Part shown: piece by piece, positions 29,063-38,380 of the stretch
Layout of the letters: every line of letters begins with the position of its first letter
How positions within the stretch are numbered: position 1 is the first letter of the stretch
Origin: DASQZT01 sp963728965
Lineage (GTDB): Bacteria; Acidobacteriota; Terriglobia; Bryobacterales; Bryobacteraceae
NCBI GenBank assembly: GCA_963728965.1
Contig: CAVSMH010000011.1
Coordinates: 62,001-126,000, forward strand
DNA length: 64,000 nt
Direction of reading: 5' to 3'
Notes under the pieces: generated by a model
The model's database searches: none
What the model saw: the letters and a program-made list of their open reading frames with translations, nothing else
Told to the model about the DNA's origin: nothing
Position numbers and translations under genes: made by a program

Positions 29063-32000
29063 TCAAGCCTTCAACTCACCCAGCCGGTCCGACAAAAACT
29101 TCAGAATCTCGCCGGCACCCGTCAGGCCATCAAGAGGGAGTTGCAAGACGCCTGCCGGAGTGAACTGCGCCCCCCGGGTCTTCCCCACCATGCTCATCAG
29201 GCGTGCCGGGTCTACTCGCGTTTCCTTGTGGAACTTGATAATCAACACGTTATGGCGCCGGTCCACCGCTTCCACACCGATCTGCTCAGCCAGGGTCTTC
29301 AGCGCCGAATACGCCAGGAGGTTGCGCACGGCCTCCGGCACTGTGCCATAACGGTCCTCCAGTTCCTTTTCGGCACGCTCGCCCGCCGCGGCATCCGGTG
29401 CATTGGCAATTTGCCGATACGCCCGCAGGCGTTGGTTTTCATCCGAAATGTAGTCGGACGGAATCCGTATATCGAGCCCCAGGTTCAGCGTGGAGTGGAT
29501 CTCCGGCGCCACCTCCTCGCCCTTCAATTCCCGCACGGTTTCGTCCAGCAGCCGCACGTACATGTCGAATCCGACCGAATTGATGTGCCCATGCTGCTCG
29601 CCACCCAGCAGATTCCCGGCGCCGCGCAGCTCCAGATCGAGGGCCGCGATTTTGAATCCCGCCCCCAGGTCGCTGAACTCCTTGAGTGCCGCCAGCCGCT
29701 TGCGTGCGATCTCACTCAGCTCCGTGTCCGGCGGCACCAGCAGGTAGGCGTAAGCTCGCCGGCTTGACCGTCCCACCCGCCCCCGCAACTGGTACAGTTC
29801 CGAAAGCCCGTAGCGCTCCGCGTTCTCCACCAGCATAGTGTTGGCAAGCGGGATGTCCAAGCCATTCTCTATAATTGTCGTACATACCAGGATGTCAAAC
29901 TCGTGCCGCATGAAATGCAGCATCGTTTTCTCCAGCTCAGCCTCCCCCATTTGCCCGTGGCCGACACCGATGCGGGCATTTGGCGCCAATTGCTGCAACA
30001 TGGCCGCCCGTTCCCAGATCGAGTCGATGCGGTTGTGTAGGAAATACACCTGCCCCCCCCGCGCCAATTCCAGTTCCAGCGCGCTGCGGATCAATTCCGC
30101 ATGAAACGGCGCCACCACGGTGTGGATTGCCAGGCGGTCCTTGGGCGGCGTCTCGATCACCGACATATCCCGCAGCCCTAATAACGACATATGTAGTGTA
30201 CGAGGGATCGGAGTGGCGCTCATGCTCACGTGGTCCACGGTCTTTTTGAGCTGCTTCAGCCGCTCCTTGTGCTTGACGCCGAAACGCTGCTCTTCGTCCA
30301 CGATCACCAATCCGAGGTCGCGGAATTCCACATCTTTGGAAAGCAGGCGATGCGTGCCAATGGCAATATCTACCTTGCCTTCACCCAGTTCGGTCAGCCC
30401 CGCCTTCAATTCCTTGGGGGGCACGAAGCGGCTGAACATGGCGACCCGTACGGGAAACGGCTGAAAGCGCCGTTTGAAGGTCTCAAAGTGCTGAAATGCT
30501 AATACTGTAGTAGGCGCCAGGAGGGCCACCTGCTTGCCGTCTCCCAAGGCCTTGAACGCGGCTCGCATCACGACTTCCGTTTTTCCGAAGCCCACATCTC
30601 CGCACACCAACCGGTCCATCGGCTGCTGGCTCTCCATGTCGTGTTTGATCTCCCGAACGGCAGTGAGCTGATCCTTGGTTTCGGTAAATTCGAAAGCGTC
30701 TTCGAACTCGCGCTGCCAGTTGCTGTCGCGTGAAAACGAGAACCCTTCCGCCATTTTTCGGGAAGCGTACAGGCGGAGCAGTTCGTCCGCCATATCGCGC
30801 ATCTTGGCCTTGATTCGCGTTTTGGTGCGGGTCCAGGTGGTCCCGCCCATGCGGTCGAGCGCCGGCTTCGCCTCGCCCGCCCCGCGGAACCGCTGCACGA
30901 GATCCATGCGGGTCAGCGGCACGTAGAGCTTGGCCCCGGCGGCGTACTCGAGCAACATGTAGTCGCCCTTGGCCTCGCCCTGAGCAATTTCCCGCAGGCC
31001 CAGGTACTGCGCCACACCGTGCTCGGCATGCACCACGTAATCGCCCGGCTTGAGATCGATCAAATCCGCCGAAAAAGTCGCCAGAGCGGACTTCGAAGCC
31101 GGCGCCCGAGCCACCAGTTCCGAACTTTCGAAAAGGTCATCGGAGCCAAATACTACAAGCTTAGAATCATGAAATGTAGTGCCATGGCTGAGCCGCCCCT
31201 TGATCAAGTAGATACTCGCCACCGTACCCGCCATGTAGGCGCGCTCCGCCAGGTAGGCAGGGGTCGAATCGAACTGTTCCAGGCCAAGCTGGTAGGGGAT
31301 CGAGTACTCGTTCAGAATGTCGGCGACCCGCTCTACTTCACCTGTCGAAGATGCCAGGAACGCCACACGGTTCCCGGCTTCCACCAGCGTCCGTGCCTCG
31401 GCGATGGCCACCTGCATATTGCCGTGGAACCGCAGCGACGGCCGTGTGGCCAGGTGCAGGGGCGCCTCTTCGCCATCCCGGGCCCACCCGATCTCCAACT
31501 CTTTGAGTTCGATCCGCGGCGCGGCCGCCACCTGCTGCTCGAGTTCTTCCGGACGGAAGAACACCCGGTCCGGATCGTACGCGGGCGAGGGCTCGATCTG
31601 CTCCAGGCGCTTCCAGAAACGTTCCGCCGCGCCGCGGATCTGTTCCGGTTCATCCCAGATCACGAGGGGATGCTCCAGCAGCGAAAACACCGAGGCGTTC
31701 CGCGGCCGGATCAACGGTGCGATCATCTCCCAGCCCGGAAACGGCTCGCCGGGCGGTGGCAGGTCCCGGCCGGGAATGTCCGCCTCCTCCATCAACTGCC
31801 GCAGTTCCGCCAGCAGCGGGCGCGATTTCTGATACTCCGTCAACGGCAGCAGCGTGCACTCCTCGATTTTCAGTACCGACCGCTGCGACTCCACGTCGAA
31901 CCGCCGGATCGACTCCACCTGGTCGCCGAACAGGTCGATGCGTACCGGCTTCGCTGCTTCCGGCGAAAAGACATCCAGGATCCCGCCGCGCACCGAGTAT

Positions 32001-32548
32001 TCGCCCACCATCTCCACCGGCTCGCGACGCTCATACCCGATGCTCTCCAGGTGGGCCACCACGTCCTCCAGGGGCAGTTCGTCTCCAATCCTCAGCCGCA
32101 GCGCCAGTTGCCGGTAGAATTCGCCGGGCTCGATGCGGAGAAGTGCCGACGCCACCGGGAGAATCGTGATCGGCACCCGCTGTGTGGCCAGACGCCACAG
32201 GCCGATGGCGCGCGCCTCGCAGATCTCGGCGTGCGGCGACAGGTTTTGGAGCGGCAGCACGTCCAGGGCGGGCAGCAGTTGGGGGGGGTTGCGGTCATCC
32301 GCGGCCAGCAGGTGGAAGAAGGTATGGACCGCCTCGGCCAACGCCTCGGCTTCCTTGTTGCCGTCCACCACGATGATCAGTGGCCGCGAGGCCGACTGCC
32401 ACCACAGTACCGCGTACAGCGCTTTGGCCGTGGTTGTCAGGCCCGAGACAGCAGTGCCGCTGCCCGCGGCCAGCCGACGCAGCGATTCCTGGAAGGCAGG
32501 GTGCCTCCCCAGGTCCAAAAAGAGGTCTCGAACGGCAGGGTGGATCAA
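29063..32548 (-). CDS. mfd: Transcription-repair coupling factor Mfd
   Basis: Displaces stalled RNA polymerase and recruits UvrA to the damaged strand. 1161 residues, full length. UvrB-like N-terminal domain (about 1-340), RNA-polymerase-interaction domain with GDYVVHAEHGVAQYLGL (about 500-516), then the RecG-like translocase: CGDVGFGKTEVV Walker A (about 650), DEEQRFGVKHKE (about 755), SATPIPRTL, GHGQMGE and RVGRSSRRAYAY, ending with the TRCF D7 domain. The start is TTG, overlapping the stop of the upstream rfaE2 gene (TTGA). Confidence 0.95.
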   Translation of the reverse strand: MIHPAVRDLFLDLGRHPAFQESLRRLAAGSGTAVSGLTTTAKALYAVLWWQSASRPLIIVVDGNKEAEALAEAVHTFFHLLAADDRNPPQLLPALDVLPLQNLSPHAEICEARAIGLWRLATQRVPITILPVASALLRIEPGEFYRQLALRLRIGDELPLEDVVAHLESIGYERREPVEMVGEYSVRGGILDVFSPEAAKPVRIDLFGDQVESIRRFDVESQRSVLKIEECTLLPLTEYQKSRPLLAELRQLMEEADIPGRDLPPPGEPFPGWEMIAPLIRPRNASVFSLLEHPLVIWDEPEQIRGAAERFWKRLEQIEPSPAYDPDRVFFRPEELEQQVAAAPRIELKELEIGWARDGEEAPLHLATRPSLRFHGNMQVAIAEARTLVEAGNRVAFLASSTGEVERVADILNEYSIPYQLGLEQFDSTPAYLAERAYMAGTVASIYLIKGRLSHGTTFHDSKLVVFGSDDLFESSELVARAPASKSALATFSADLIDLKPGDYVVHAEHGVAQYLGLREIAQGEAKGDYMLLEYAAGAKLYVPLTRMDLVQRFRGAGEAKPALDRMGGTTWTRTKTRIKAKMRDMADELLRLYASRKMAEGFSFSRDSNWQREFEDAFEFTETKDQLTAVREIKHDMESQQPMDRLVCGDVGFGKTEVVMRAAFKALGDGKQVALLAPTTVLAFQHFETFKRRFQPFPVRVAMFSRFVPPKELKAGLTELGEGKVDIAIGTHRLLSKDVEFRDLGLVIVDEEQRFGVKHKERLKQLKKTVDHVSMSATPIPRTLHMSLLGLRDMSVIETPPKDRLAIHTVVAPFHAELIRSALELELARGGQVYFLHNRIDSIWERAAMLQQLAPNARIGVGHGQMGEAELEKTMLHFMRHEFDILVCTTIIENGLDIPLANTMLVENAERYGLSELYQLRGRVGRSSRRAYAYLLVPPDTELSEIARKRLAALKEFSDLGAGFKIAALDLELRGAGNLLGGEQHGHINSVGFDMYVRLLDETVRELKGEEVAPEIHSTLNLGLDIRIPSDYISDENQRLRAYRQIANAPDAAAGERAEKELEDRYGTVPEAVRNLLAYSALKTLAEQIGVEAVDRRHNVLIIKFHKETRVDPARLMSMVGKTRGAQFTPAGVLQLPLDGLTGAGEILKFLSDRLGELKA

Positions 32549-33015
32549 GGCTGGTTCAGAAGCAGTTCGATCAGATTCGTGGTGGAATACCCCGGCTCCA
32601 ACGCCACTGTCAGGACCCGTCCGCCGGCGGATTCCACCTCTTCTTTGCCGGCGATGAAATGCGCCCAGTCGGCGCCTTTGATCAAAATATCGGGGAGCAC
32701 CTGGGCGATCAGCTCCCGCGGCGTCTCCTCATCAAACAGCGTCACCGCGTCCACGGCTTCGAGCGCCGCCGCCAGTTCCGCGCGCTCGCCTTCTGCGATC
32801 AGCGGCCGGCTATCTCCCTTAATGCGACGCACGCTGGTATCGGAATTCAGCGCCAGAATCAGCACGTCGCCCAGCGAGCGGGCCCGTTCCAGCAGGCGAA
32901 TGTGCCCGGGATGGAGCAGGTCATAGCAGCCGTTGGTGAACACTACGACCCTGTTTTCCTCCTTCCAGCGCTGCCGCTGGCGCAGGAGGTCCACCCGGCT
33001 GTAGCATCGCCCCAC
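32545..33015 (-). CDS. rfaE2: D-glycero-beta-D-manno-heptose 1-phosphate adenylyltransferase
   Basis: Makes ADP-heptose for lipopolysaccharide core. 156 residues from the GTG at 33015; family members begin at this point, though the frame extends to 33135. Nucleotidyltransferase motifs: TNGCYDLLHPGHIRLLERA (about 24-42, with HxGH) and the ADP-binding KGDSRPL region. It is the stand-alone adenylyltransferase half of HldE, so the kinase half must be elsewhere. Overlap with mfd by 4 bp. Its presence supports a diderm envelope with heptose-containing lipopolysaccharide. Confidence 0.9.
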   Translation of the reverse strand: MGRCYSRVDLLRQRQRWKEENRVVVFTNGCYDLLHPGHIRLLERARSLGDVLILALNSDTSVRRIKGDSRPLIAEGERAELAAALEAVDAVTLFDEETPRELIAQVLPDILIKGADWAHFIAGKEEVESAGGRVLTVALEPGYSTTNLIELLLNQP

Positions 33016-33125
33016 CGCTTTCAGTTTAGCAGTCTGACCCCAGCTCCCTTCGGCCATACGGTGGCGCAGAAGCCCAGGCGGATGCTTTCCGGGGCCGGTC
33101 AACATATGAAAGGCGGCCGGGCACG

Positions 33126-34862
33126 CTATTCCCATTCAATCGTGCCCGGCGGCTTGTGCGTCAAATCGTAGAACACGCCGGCAACGCCCGGGATGGCGAG
33201 CAGTTCGGAACACATGTGCCGCAGCAGTTCCGGCGGCATCGAGACCGATTTCGCGGTCATCCCATCCACCGAGTCCACCGGCCGCAGCACCAACGAATCC
33301 GGCGATTCCGCCGAGCCCAGCGGAACCAGGATCACTGGAAACTGCCACACCTCGCGATCGTATCCAGTCGCATGGCTCAACCGCCGCACCGTGGCATCGG
33401 CGCTCCGCAGCCGCGCGACCCGCTCCGGCGTGAGCGAGCAGGCCCGAACCTGCATCTCGGCCACCGGAACCCGCGTCCCAACCGCCGCGATCACCCGGTT
33501 CACGCCCGCCAGCCGGTTGGCCAGGGCAGTGGCCCGCGCATGATCCAGCGCGTCAATCGCCAGCACGGGGGCGTACGTCCGCGCATCGCCTTGCACGCCC
33601 ACCGAATTCACCGGTATCACGTATCCCTCTCCCGTGGCCCGGACCGGCGCGTCGAATTCGGAGCACAGGCAGCGAATGGCAAGCCCCGGTCCGGGGAACG
33701 GATGGCGGTCCAGCAACTCCGCGGGCATCCCCAACTCGCGCCCGATCTCCCTCACTTCGTCCTTATAGAACGATTTCAACGGCTCCAGAATACGCCCGCA
33801 TTCGATTAGCCGCTGGATGCCGGCCACCCGGTTGTGATGGGTCTTGATTACCGCTGCCTTCAGCGTGCCTCCGGATTCGATCGTATCGGGGTAGATGGTG
33901 CCCTGCCCGAGGATCCAGTGCTCGTCCACAAGCCGCCGCGATTCGATCACGCGCTCCTGCACCCGCACGAACTCCTCGCCGATGACGTGGCGCTTCTGCT
34001 CCGGATCGGTCACGCCGGCCAGCGCCCCCAGAAATTGATCTTCGGCGTGCTCCACCGCCACACCAGGCATGCGGCGCACATAATCCGTCTCGCCTTCCCG
34101 CATCAGCCCCGTATCCACGTATACGCCGCGCACGCGTTCCGGCCCCAAGGCCCGTGTGGCCAGCGTGAAGGCCACTGACGAATCTACCCCGCCGCTCACG
34201 AAGAAGAACACGTTCCGGTCGCCGGCGCATTCGCGGATCTCGCGCTCGACCACCGGCGCGCGGTGGCGCGGATCCCAGTCTCTCTGGCAGCCGCAGACGC
34301 GCAACACGAAATTGGCCAGGTACTCCTGCCCGCGCGTCGTGTGCACGACTTCGGGATGAAACTGGAGCCCGTAAAGCTTACGCGCCGAATCGGCGATTGC
34401 GGCCACGGCGCAGGTCTCGGTGTGGCCGACCGTCGCGAACCCCGGCGGCAGTTGCCCGACCACGTCGCGGTGGCTCATCCAGATCTGCTGTGCTCCCGCC
34501 AAGCCGAAGAACATCGGGTCGGCCGTTTGATCGAGTTCGAGCGTCGCCAGCCCGTACTCGCCCTTGGGGCCCTTTTGCACTTCGCCACCGAGCAGGTACG
34601 CCATCAACTGCTGCCCGTAACAGATCCCAAGGACGGGTTGCCCGCTCGCAAAAATGGCTGGATCCACCATGGGGCTGTCGGGATCGTAAACACTGGCCGG
34701 GCCGCCGGAGATGATCAGCCCTTTCGCCGCAACCAGCTCGACCGCGGGCGTTTCACTGGCGCGAACCTCGGCATAGACGCCCAACTCGCGGACTTTGCGG
34801 GCCTCCAGATGACAGTACTGACCGCCCGCGTCCAGAACGACGATTTGCGGATCGGGATTCAA
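33126..34862 (-). CDS. guaA: GMP synthase (glutamine-hydrolysing)
   Basis: Converts XMP, ATP and glutamine to GMP. Class-I glutamine amidotransferase domain: GICYGQQLMAYLLGG with the nucleophile Cys (about 82), the HPE triad in LQFHPEVVH (about 172); ATP-pyrophosphatase domain with the P-loop FVSGGVDSSVA (about 222-232); and the C-terminal dimerisation domain ending KPPGTIEWE. 578 residues if TTG at 34862 is the start; the frame is open to 34925 but that would overlap the ctp stop by 35 bases. No good ribosome site is visible before either candidate, so the start is uncertain. Confidence 0.93.
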   Translation of the reverse strand: MNPDPQIVVLDAGGQYCHLEARKVRELGVYAEVRASETPAVELVAAKGLIISGGPASVYDPDSPMVDPAIFASGQPVLGICYGQQLMAYLLGGEVQKGPKGEYGLATLELDQTADPMFFGLAGAQQIWMSHRDVVGQLPPGFATVGHTETCAVAAIADSARKLYGLQFHPEVVHTTRGQEYLANFVLRVCGCQRDWDPRHRAPVVEREIRECAGDRNVFFFVSGGVDSSVAFTLATRALGPERVRGVYVDTGLMREGETDYVRRMPGVAVEHAEDQFLGALAGVTDPEQKRHVIGEEFVRVQERVIESRRLVDEHWILGQGTIYPDTIESGGTLKAAVIKTHHNRVAGIQRLIECGRILEPLKSFYKDEVREIGRELGMPAELLDRHPFPGPGLAIRCLCSEFDAPVRATGEGYVIPVNSVGVQGDARTYAPVLAIDALDHARATALANRLAGVNRVIAAVGTRVPVAEMQVRACSLTPERVARLRSADATVRRLSHATGYDREVWQFPVILVPLGSAESPDSLVLRPVDSVDGMTAKSVSMPPELLRHMCSELLAIPGVAGVFYDLTHKPPGTIEWE

Positions 34863-34890
34863 GTATCGATAGTAGCAGGCGCCCGCGGCG

Positions 34891-36525
34891 TTACCGCGCA
34901 GGCCGCGCCGGCGTGTTCTCCACAACCACCTTGTGCGCCGTTTCGACCAACGCTACCGCTTTGGGCATGGCGTCGATGGCCTTCTGCACTTCCGGGTCGG
35001 TCTTCGCAAAGACACGATCGCTCTCATCCACGTTGAACGCGTACACGTACATTTCTTTGGCCAGGTAGCGCTTGGTCCAATCGTAATCGCGGGTGAATTC
35101 CGCTTCCGTGAACTTGACCTCTTTTTTCAGCAGGTAGTCGTGTAATTCGTCCATCACCCCGTTATCGGGCATCCACCCATCAGGCAGCTTCGCGGTATGC
35201 ACAGTGAAGTACGATCGGGTGAATTCGAAGAGACTCTTCCGAAAGAGCTCGGACTCGAGCCGGTCCAGCTTGGGAACCGTGTACTTCTCGTCCGGCGTGA
35301 TCCCGCCGCCTCCGTACACCGTGCGGCCGCTGTCGGTGGACTTCACGTCGTTCGGATTGCGCGCGTTGTCATTGCGATGGAAGTAGTAGTCGAAAAACGA
35401 TTCCTTGGAATAGTCGCGCTGAATCAGGCGCCCGCTCGGAGTGTAAAAATACGCCGTAGTCAGGGCCAGGGCGGTGTTCTCCTGCAGCGGATACACGGTC
35501 TGAACCAATCCCTTGCCGAAAGTGGTCGTGCCCAGAATCCAGGCGCGATCGTGGTCCTGAAGCGCGCCCGAAACGATTTCCGCCGCCGAGGCGGACGACT
35601 GGTCTACCAGCACGACGATCGGATAATCGTGGCCATGGTTTCCGTTGCGGGCGTGGTAAGCGTGTTCCGCCGAAGAGCGGCCGTGATGCGACACGATCAA
35701 TTGGCCCTTCTGCAGGAAGTGGTCGGCCACCGCGACACCCGCGTTCAACAGGCCGCCTGGATTGCCGCGCAGGTCCAGGACCAGCCCTTTCATATTGCTT
35801 TCGCCCAGACGTCTCAGGTTGTCGTCCAACTCGCGCGCCGTGCCTTCGCCGAAATTCAGAATCTTGATATACGCAATGCCGGGCTTGACGAAGAATCCGT
35901 CGGGGACGCTCTTACGGCTGATCTCATCCCGGATCACCGTAAAGACCATATAATCGGTCGCGCCCTCCCGCGAAACCACCACCTTCACCTGGGTGCCGCG
36001 CGGGCCCTTCAACAGGTCCGCAACCTCGGTGGTATTGAGGTTCTCCGTGGACTTATCGTTCACCGCAACGATAATGTCGCCGGGGCGGAGCCCGACCTTA
36101 TACGCGGGCGAACCGGGGAAGGGCGCCATAATGACGGTTTTGCCGTTGCGGGATGCCACCTGCATACCCACACCGAAATAGGTCCCCCTTTGTTCGTCGC
36201 GGATGAGCTGATATTCCTTGGGATCGAAGAAATTCGAGTGCGGGTCGAGGGTTCGCAACATCCCTGGGATCGCGCCATTGTAAATGGCCTTATCGGCAGA
36301 CGGATGGTCCGCGAAATTCTGCTCGACCAAAGCATAGACCTTGCTGAAGCTGTCCAGGTCCTGGTCCACGGTTGGAGTCGCGACATCGGCGCCGGAAGCC
36401 GCCGCCGCCACCTGGATCCGGGGGCCATAAAAGCCACCGAGAACTGAAAAAATCAATACAATCAGCGGCAAAGCCAGCGCCGTCCGTCGTTTGTGGATCA
36501 TTCCTCGAGCATCCTTACTAACCAA
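34891..36525 (-). CDS. S41-family C-terminal processing protease (CtpA-like)
   Basis: Periplasmic serine protease with an N-terminal signal or anchor (about 13-40), a PDZ domain (about 115-200, with PGSPAYKVGLRPGDII) and the S41 catalytic core: DLRGNPGGLL (about 253-262), the Ser in DQSSASAAEIVSGAL and the Lys in TTFGKGLVQTVYP. The catalytic Ser/Lys dyad is present. 544 residues from a TTG at 36525 that has AGGTGAGGG upstream; the ATG at 36501 is an alternative but has its AGGA too close. Likely substrates are cell-wall hydrolases or envelope proteins. First gene of a minus-strand run into guaA. Confidence 0.9.
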   Translation of the reverse strand: MVSKDARGMIHKRRTALALPLIVLIFSVLGGFYGPRIQVAAAASGADVATPTVDQDLDSFSKVYALVEQNFADHPSADKAIYNGAIPGMLRTLDPHSNFFDPKEYQLIRDEQRGTYFGVGMQVASRNGKTVIMAPFPGSPAYKVGLRPGDIIVAVNDKSTENLNTTEVADLLKGPRGTQVKVVVSREGATDYMVFTVIRDEISRKSVPDGFFVKPGIAYIKILNFGEGTARELDDNLRRLGESNMKGLVLDLRGNPGGLLNAGVAVADHFLQKGQLIVSHHGRSSAEHAYHARNGNHGHDYPIVVLVDQSSASAAEIVSGALQDHDRAWILGTTTFGKGLVQTVYPLQENTALALTTAYFYTPSGRLIQRDYSKESFFDYYFHRNDNARNPNDVKSTDSGRTVYGGGGITPDEKYTVPKLDRLESELFRKSLFEFTRSYFTVHTAKLPDGWMPDNGVMDELHDYLLKKEVKFTEAEFTRDYDWTKRYLAKEMYVYAFNVDESDRVFAKTDPEVQKAIDAMPKAVALVETAHKVVVENTPARPAR

Positions 36526-36583
36526 AGTATACCCTCACCTGTAGATTAGACGCCCGTCACCGCCGATTGGCTTCGCCCATGAA

Positions 36584-36703
36584 TAATTAAGGGAACAGGC
36601 TGCAGAACCCCCAATTCACCGCCACGTAACTCACTGAACCGACTAGAACTCCCCGAATTCCACCGGGCCTATTTGGGGGTTATGTAGCCTGTCCCCTTGA
36701 TTA
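36584..36703. repeat. 31-bp imperfect inverted repeat (REP/MITE-like)
   Basis: Arms at 36584-36614 and 36673-36703 match in inverted orientation at 27 of 31 positions, with 58 bp between. Each arm carries AAGGGGACAGGCT-like sequence and a CCCCC run. The right arm lies inside the end of the PI-PLC-like gene and supplies its final codons. No transposase is present. The element may be a small mobile repeat or an RNA hairpin that ends the transcript. Confidence 0.75.
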
Positions 36704-37682
36704 CTGCGGCGAGGGCTTCGTATTGGTCGGTGGCAATCAGGTTCACTCCGGCGGTGATCGCCGCCTGCCAGCGCACCGTCACCGCTGCCCGGGACCCGAA
36801 ATTGTACCCTGCGTCCCAACCTTGACCCTCTTCCCGCGTAAAACCGTCCAGGGTGTAGAAACGAACCCAATAGCCCAGCTGGTGGGCGTGATCCACCAGC
36901 GCCCGCAGACGGGCCGAGTCCGCGGCACTCCAGTCGCGCGCCTGCCGCTGACCGCCCTCCTCCACCGCCAGCCAGGAACTGTTCCACCACCGCCGATAGG
37001 TTGTCGGAGCCGACGGAAGGAGTTCCTGGGGCTTCAGCGTGGCTAACAGGTGATCGTGCTGTTCTTTGGGCTTTGACGGAATCTCGCGGGTGTGCGCCGA
37101 CCCGAACAGCCGCAGCCTGGCCCCCACCGGTACCTCCCGGTAGAAAACCTCCTCCTGCTCGTCCGGGTCCTCGGTCAAAACCAGCAGCGGCTTGGGATCG
37201 AACCGGGTCAGTTCGCGCGCGTCGGCGCTCTTGACCGCCGTTGTGATCCAGCCCTGATACTCGCCCAGCAGGTCCCACACGGCGTGCAGCAGCGGAGCTT
37301 GATTGCTCTTGAAATCAAAATGCACCACGATCAGCGGCCAGCTTTCCCGGTCATTTTCGGCGAGCGCTTTCTCCACGATCGGCCGGACGCGCTCGAAGAA
37401 GTAGTCGCGCAACAGCGGTTCGGCGCCCGTAGTCTTTTCGGAATGCCCCACCACCGCGCGCCCGTTGCCGGTCGCGGGATCGACGTACCACGCCATATCC
37501 TGCTCGATGCCGACCGGAAATCCCGTCTTGAGCGCGCGCTCGATGCGGTCGGCCCACCGGCCCTCGTTCGGGTAACAGTTGTGCGCGTCCATGACCGGGC
37601 GGTTGTGGTTCAGATACTCGAGCATGCCGGTCTGCGCCGCCGCGGGCGCCACAAGCAAAACCATACTCAGGAGGAGCCGCAT
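36669..37682 (-). CDS. Secreted PI-PLC/GDPD-superfamily phosphodiesterase-like protein
   Basis: 337 residues from the ATG at 37682, giving a signal peptide (LLLSMVLLVAPAAAQ, cleavage near residue 15); the frame continues upstream to 38165 but only through antisense of the neighbour. TIM-barrel catalytic pattern: DAHNCYP (His-Asn, about 29), GIEQDMAWY (Glu and Asp, about 57) and VVGHS (second His, about 76), as in glycerophosphodiesterases and PI-specific phospholipase C. RFYTLDG and NLIATDQYE mark the later strands. The last ten residues and stop are encoded by the inverted repeat at 36673-36703, so the native C-terminus was probably replaced. Confidence 0.78.
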   Translation of the reverse strand: MRLLLSMVLLVAPAAAQTGMLEYLNHNRPVMDAHNCYPNEGRWADRIERALKTGFPVGIEQDMAWYVDPATGNGRAVVGHSEKTTGAEPLLRDYFFERVRPIVEKALAENDRESWPLIVVHFDFKSNQAPLLHAVWDLLGEYQGWITTAVKSADARELTRFDPKPLLVLTEDPDEQEEVFYREVPVGARLRLFGSAHTREIPSKPKEQHDHLLATLKPQELLPSAPTTYRRWWNSSWLAVEEGGQRQARDWSAADSARLRALVDHAHQLGYWVRFYTLDGFTREEGQGWDAGYNFGSRAAVTVRWQAAITAGVNLIATDQYEALAAVIKGTGYITPK

Positions 37683-37700
37683 ACTGCATAATATAAAGCC

Positions 37701-38321
37701 ATGAAGAAATTCGCAGCGATCACCGCGGCCCTGCTCGTGCTCCTGACGTGCGCCGGCCTCCTCGCCCAACAGGGTGCCCCCACGCCCGGCAAGGACGGAT
37801 GGATCAGTATGTTCGACGGCAAGACCCTCAACGGCTGGAAAGCCAATGGAAATCCGGAAAGCTGGAAGGTGGTGGATGGCGCGATCGTCGGCGACGGTCC
37901 GGCGAGCCACCTCTTCTGGATGACCGAAGAGTGTGAAAACTGTGAGTTTCGCGCCGAAGTGAAGCTCAACCACAGCGGGAATTCGGGAATGTACTTCCGC
38001 ACCGCGTTCGGGCCCGGGTTCCCGAAAGGGTACGAATCCCAGGTGGAAAACACGTCGCCCGACCCGCAGAAGACGGGCAGTCTGTACGGCATCTCGCGCG
38101 TCACCGAGCAGTTGATTCCGGATGACACGTGGTGGACGCAGGACATCATCGCCCGCGGCAATCACATCGTCATCAAGGTCAACGGCAAAACCGTTACCGA
38201 TTGCGTCGATCCGAAGAACACCTACACGAAAGGCTACCTTGCCTTACAGCAGCACAATCCGGGCAGCATCGTGCAGTACCGCCACCTCATGATGCGGCCG
38301 CTACCCGCCGAGAGCAAATAA
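37701..38321 (+). CDS. Secreted DUF1080 (3-keto-disaccharide hydrolase-like) protein
   Basis: 206 residues with a signal peptide to about residue 22 (CAGLLAQQ). DUF1080 jelly-roll: MFDGKTLNGWK (about 36-46), WKVVDGAIVG, FRAEVKLNHSGNSGMYFR (about 87-104) and KVNGKTVTDCVDP. The family acts on 3-keto-glycosides or is a concanavalin-like glycan-binding fold and is strongly expanded in Acidobacteria and Planctomycetes. Start codon lies only 18 bp from that of the divergent phosphodiesterase gene, leaving little room for separate ribosome sites. Confidence 0.85.
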   Translation: MKKFAAITAALLVLLTCAGLLAQQGAPTPGKDGWISMFDGKTLNGWKANGNPESWKVVDGAIVGDGPASHLFWMTEECENCEFRAEVKLNHSGNSGMYFRTAFGPGFPKGYESQVENTSPDPQKTGSLYGISRVTEQLIPDDTWWTQDIIARGNHIVIKVNGKTVTDCVDPKNTYTKGYLALQQHNPGSIVQYRHLMMRPLPAESK

Positions 38322-38380
38322 CGCCGCGACGGAACGGGCGTTTCGGGGGTCCCGCCTCGTTAGAGAGCCGCCCCGCCTCC

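Noticed and set aside
33030..33050. GGTCAGAC-like sequence upstream of rfaE2 as part of a repeat element
   Set aside because: No matching second arm is nearby; a single copy is not evidence of an element.
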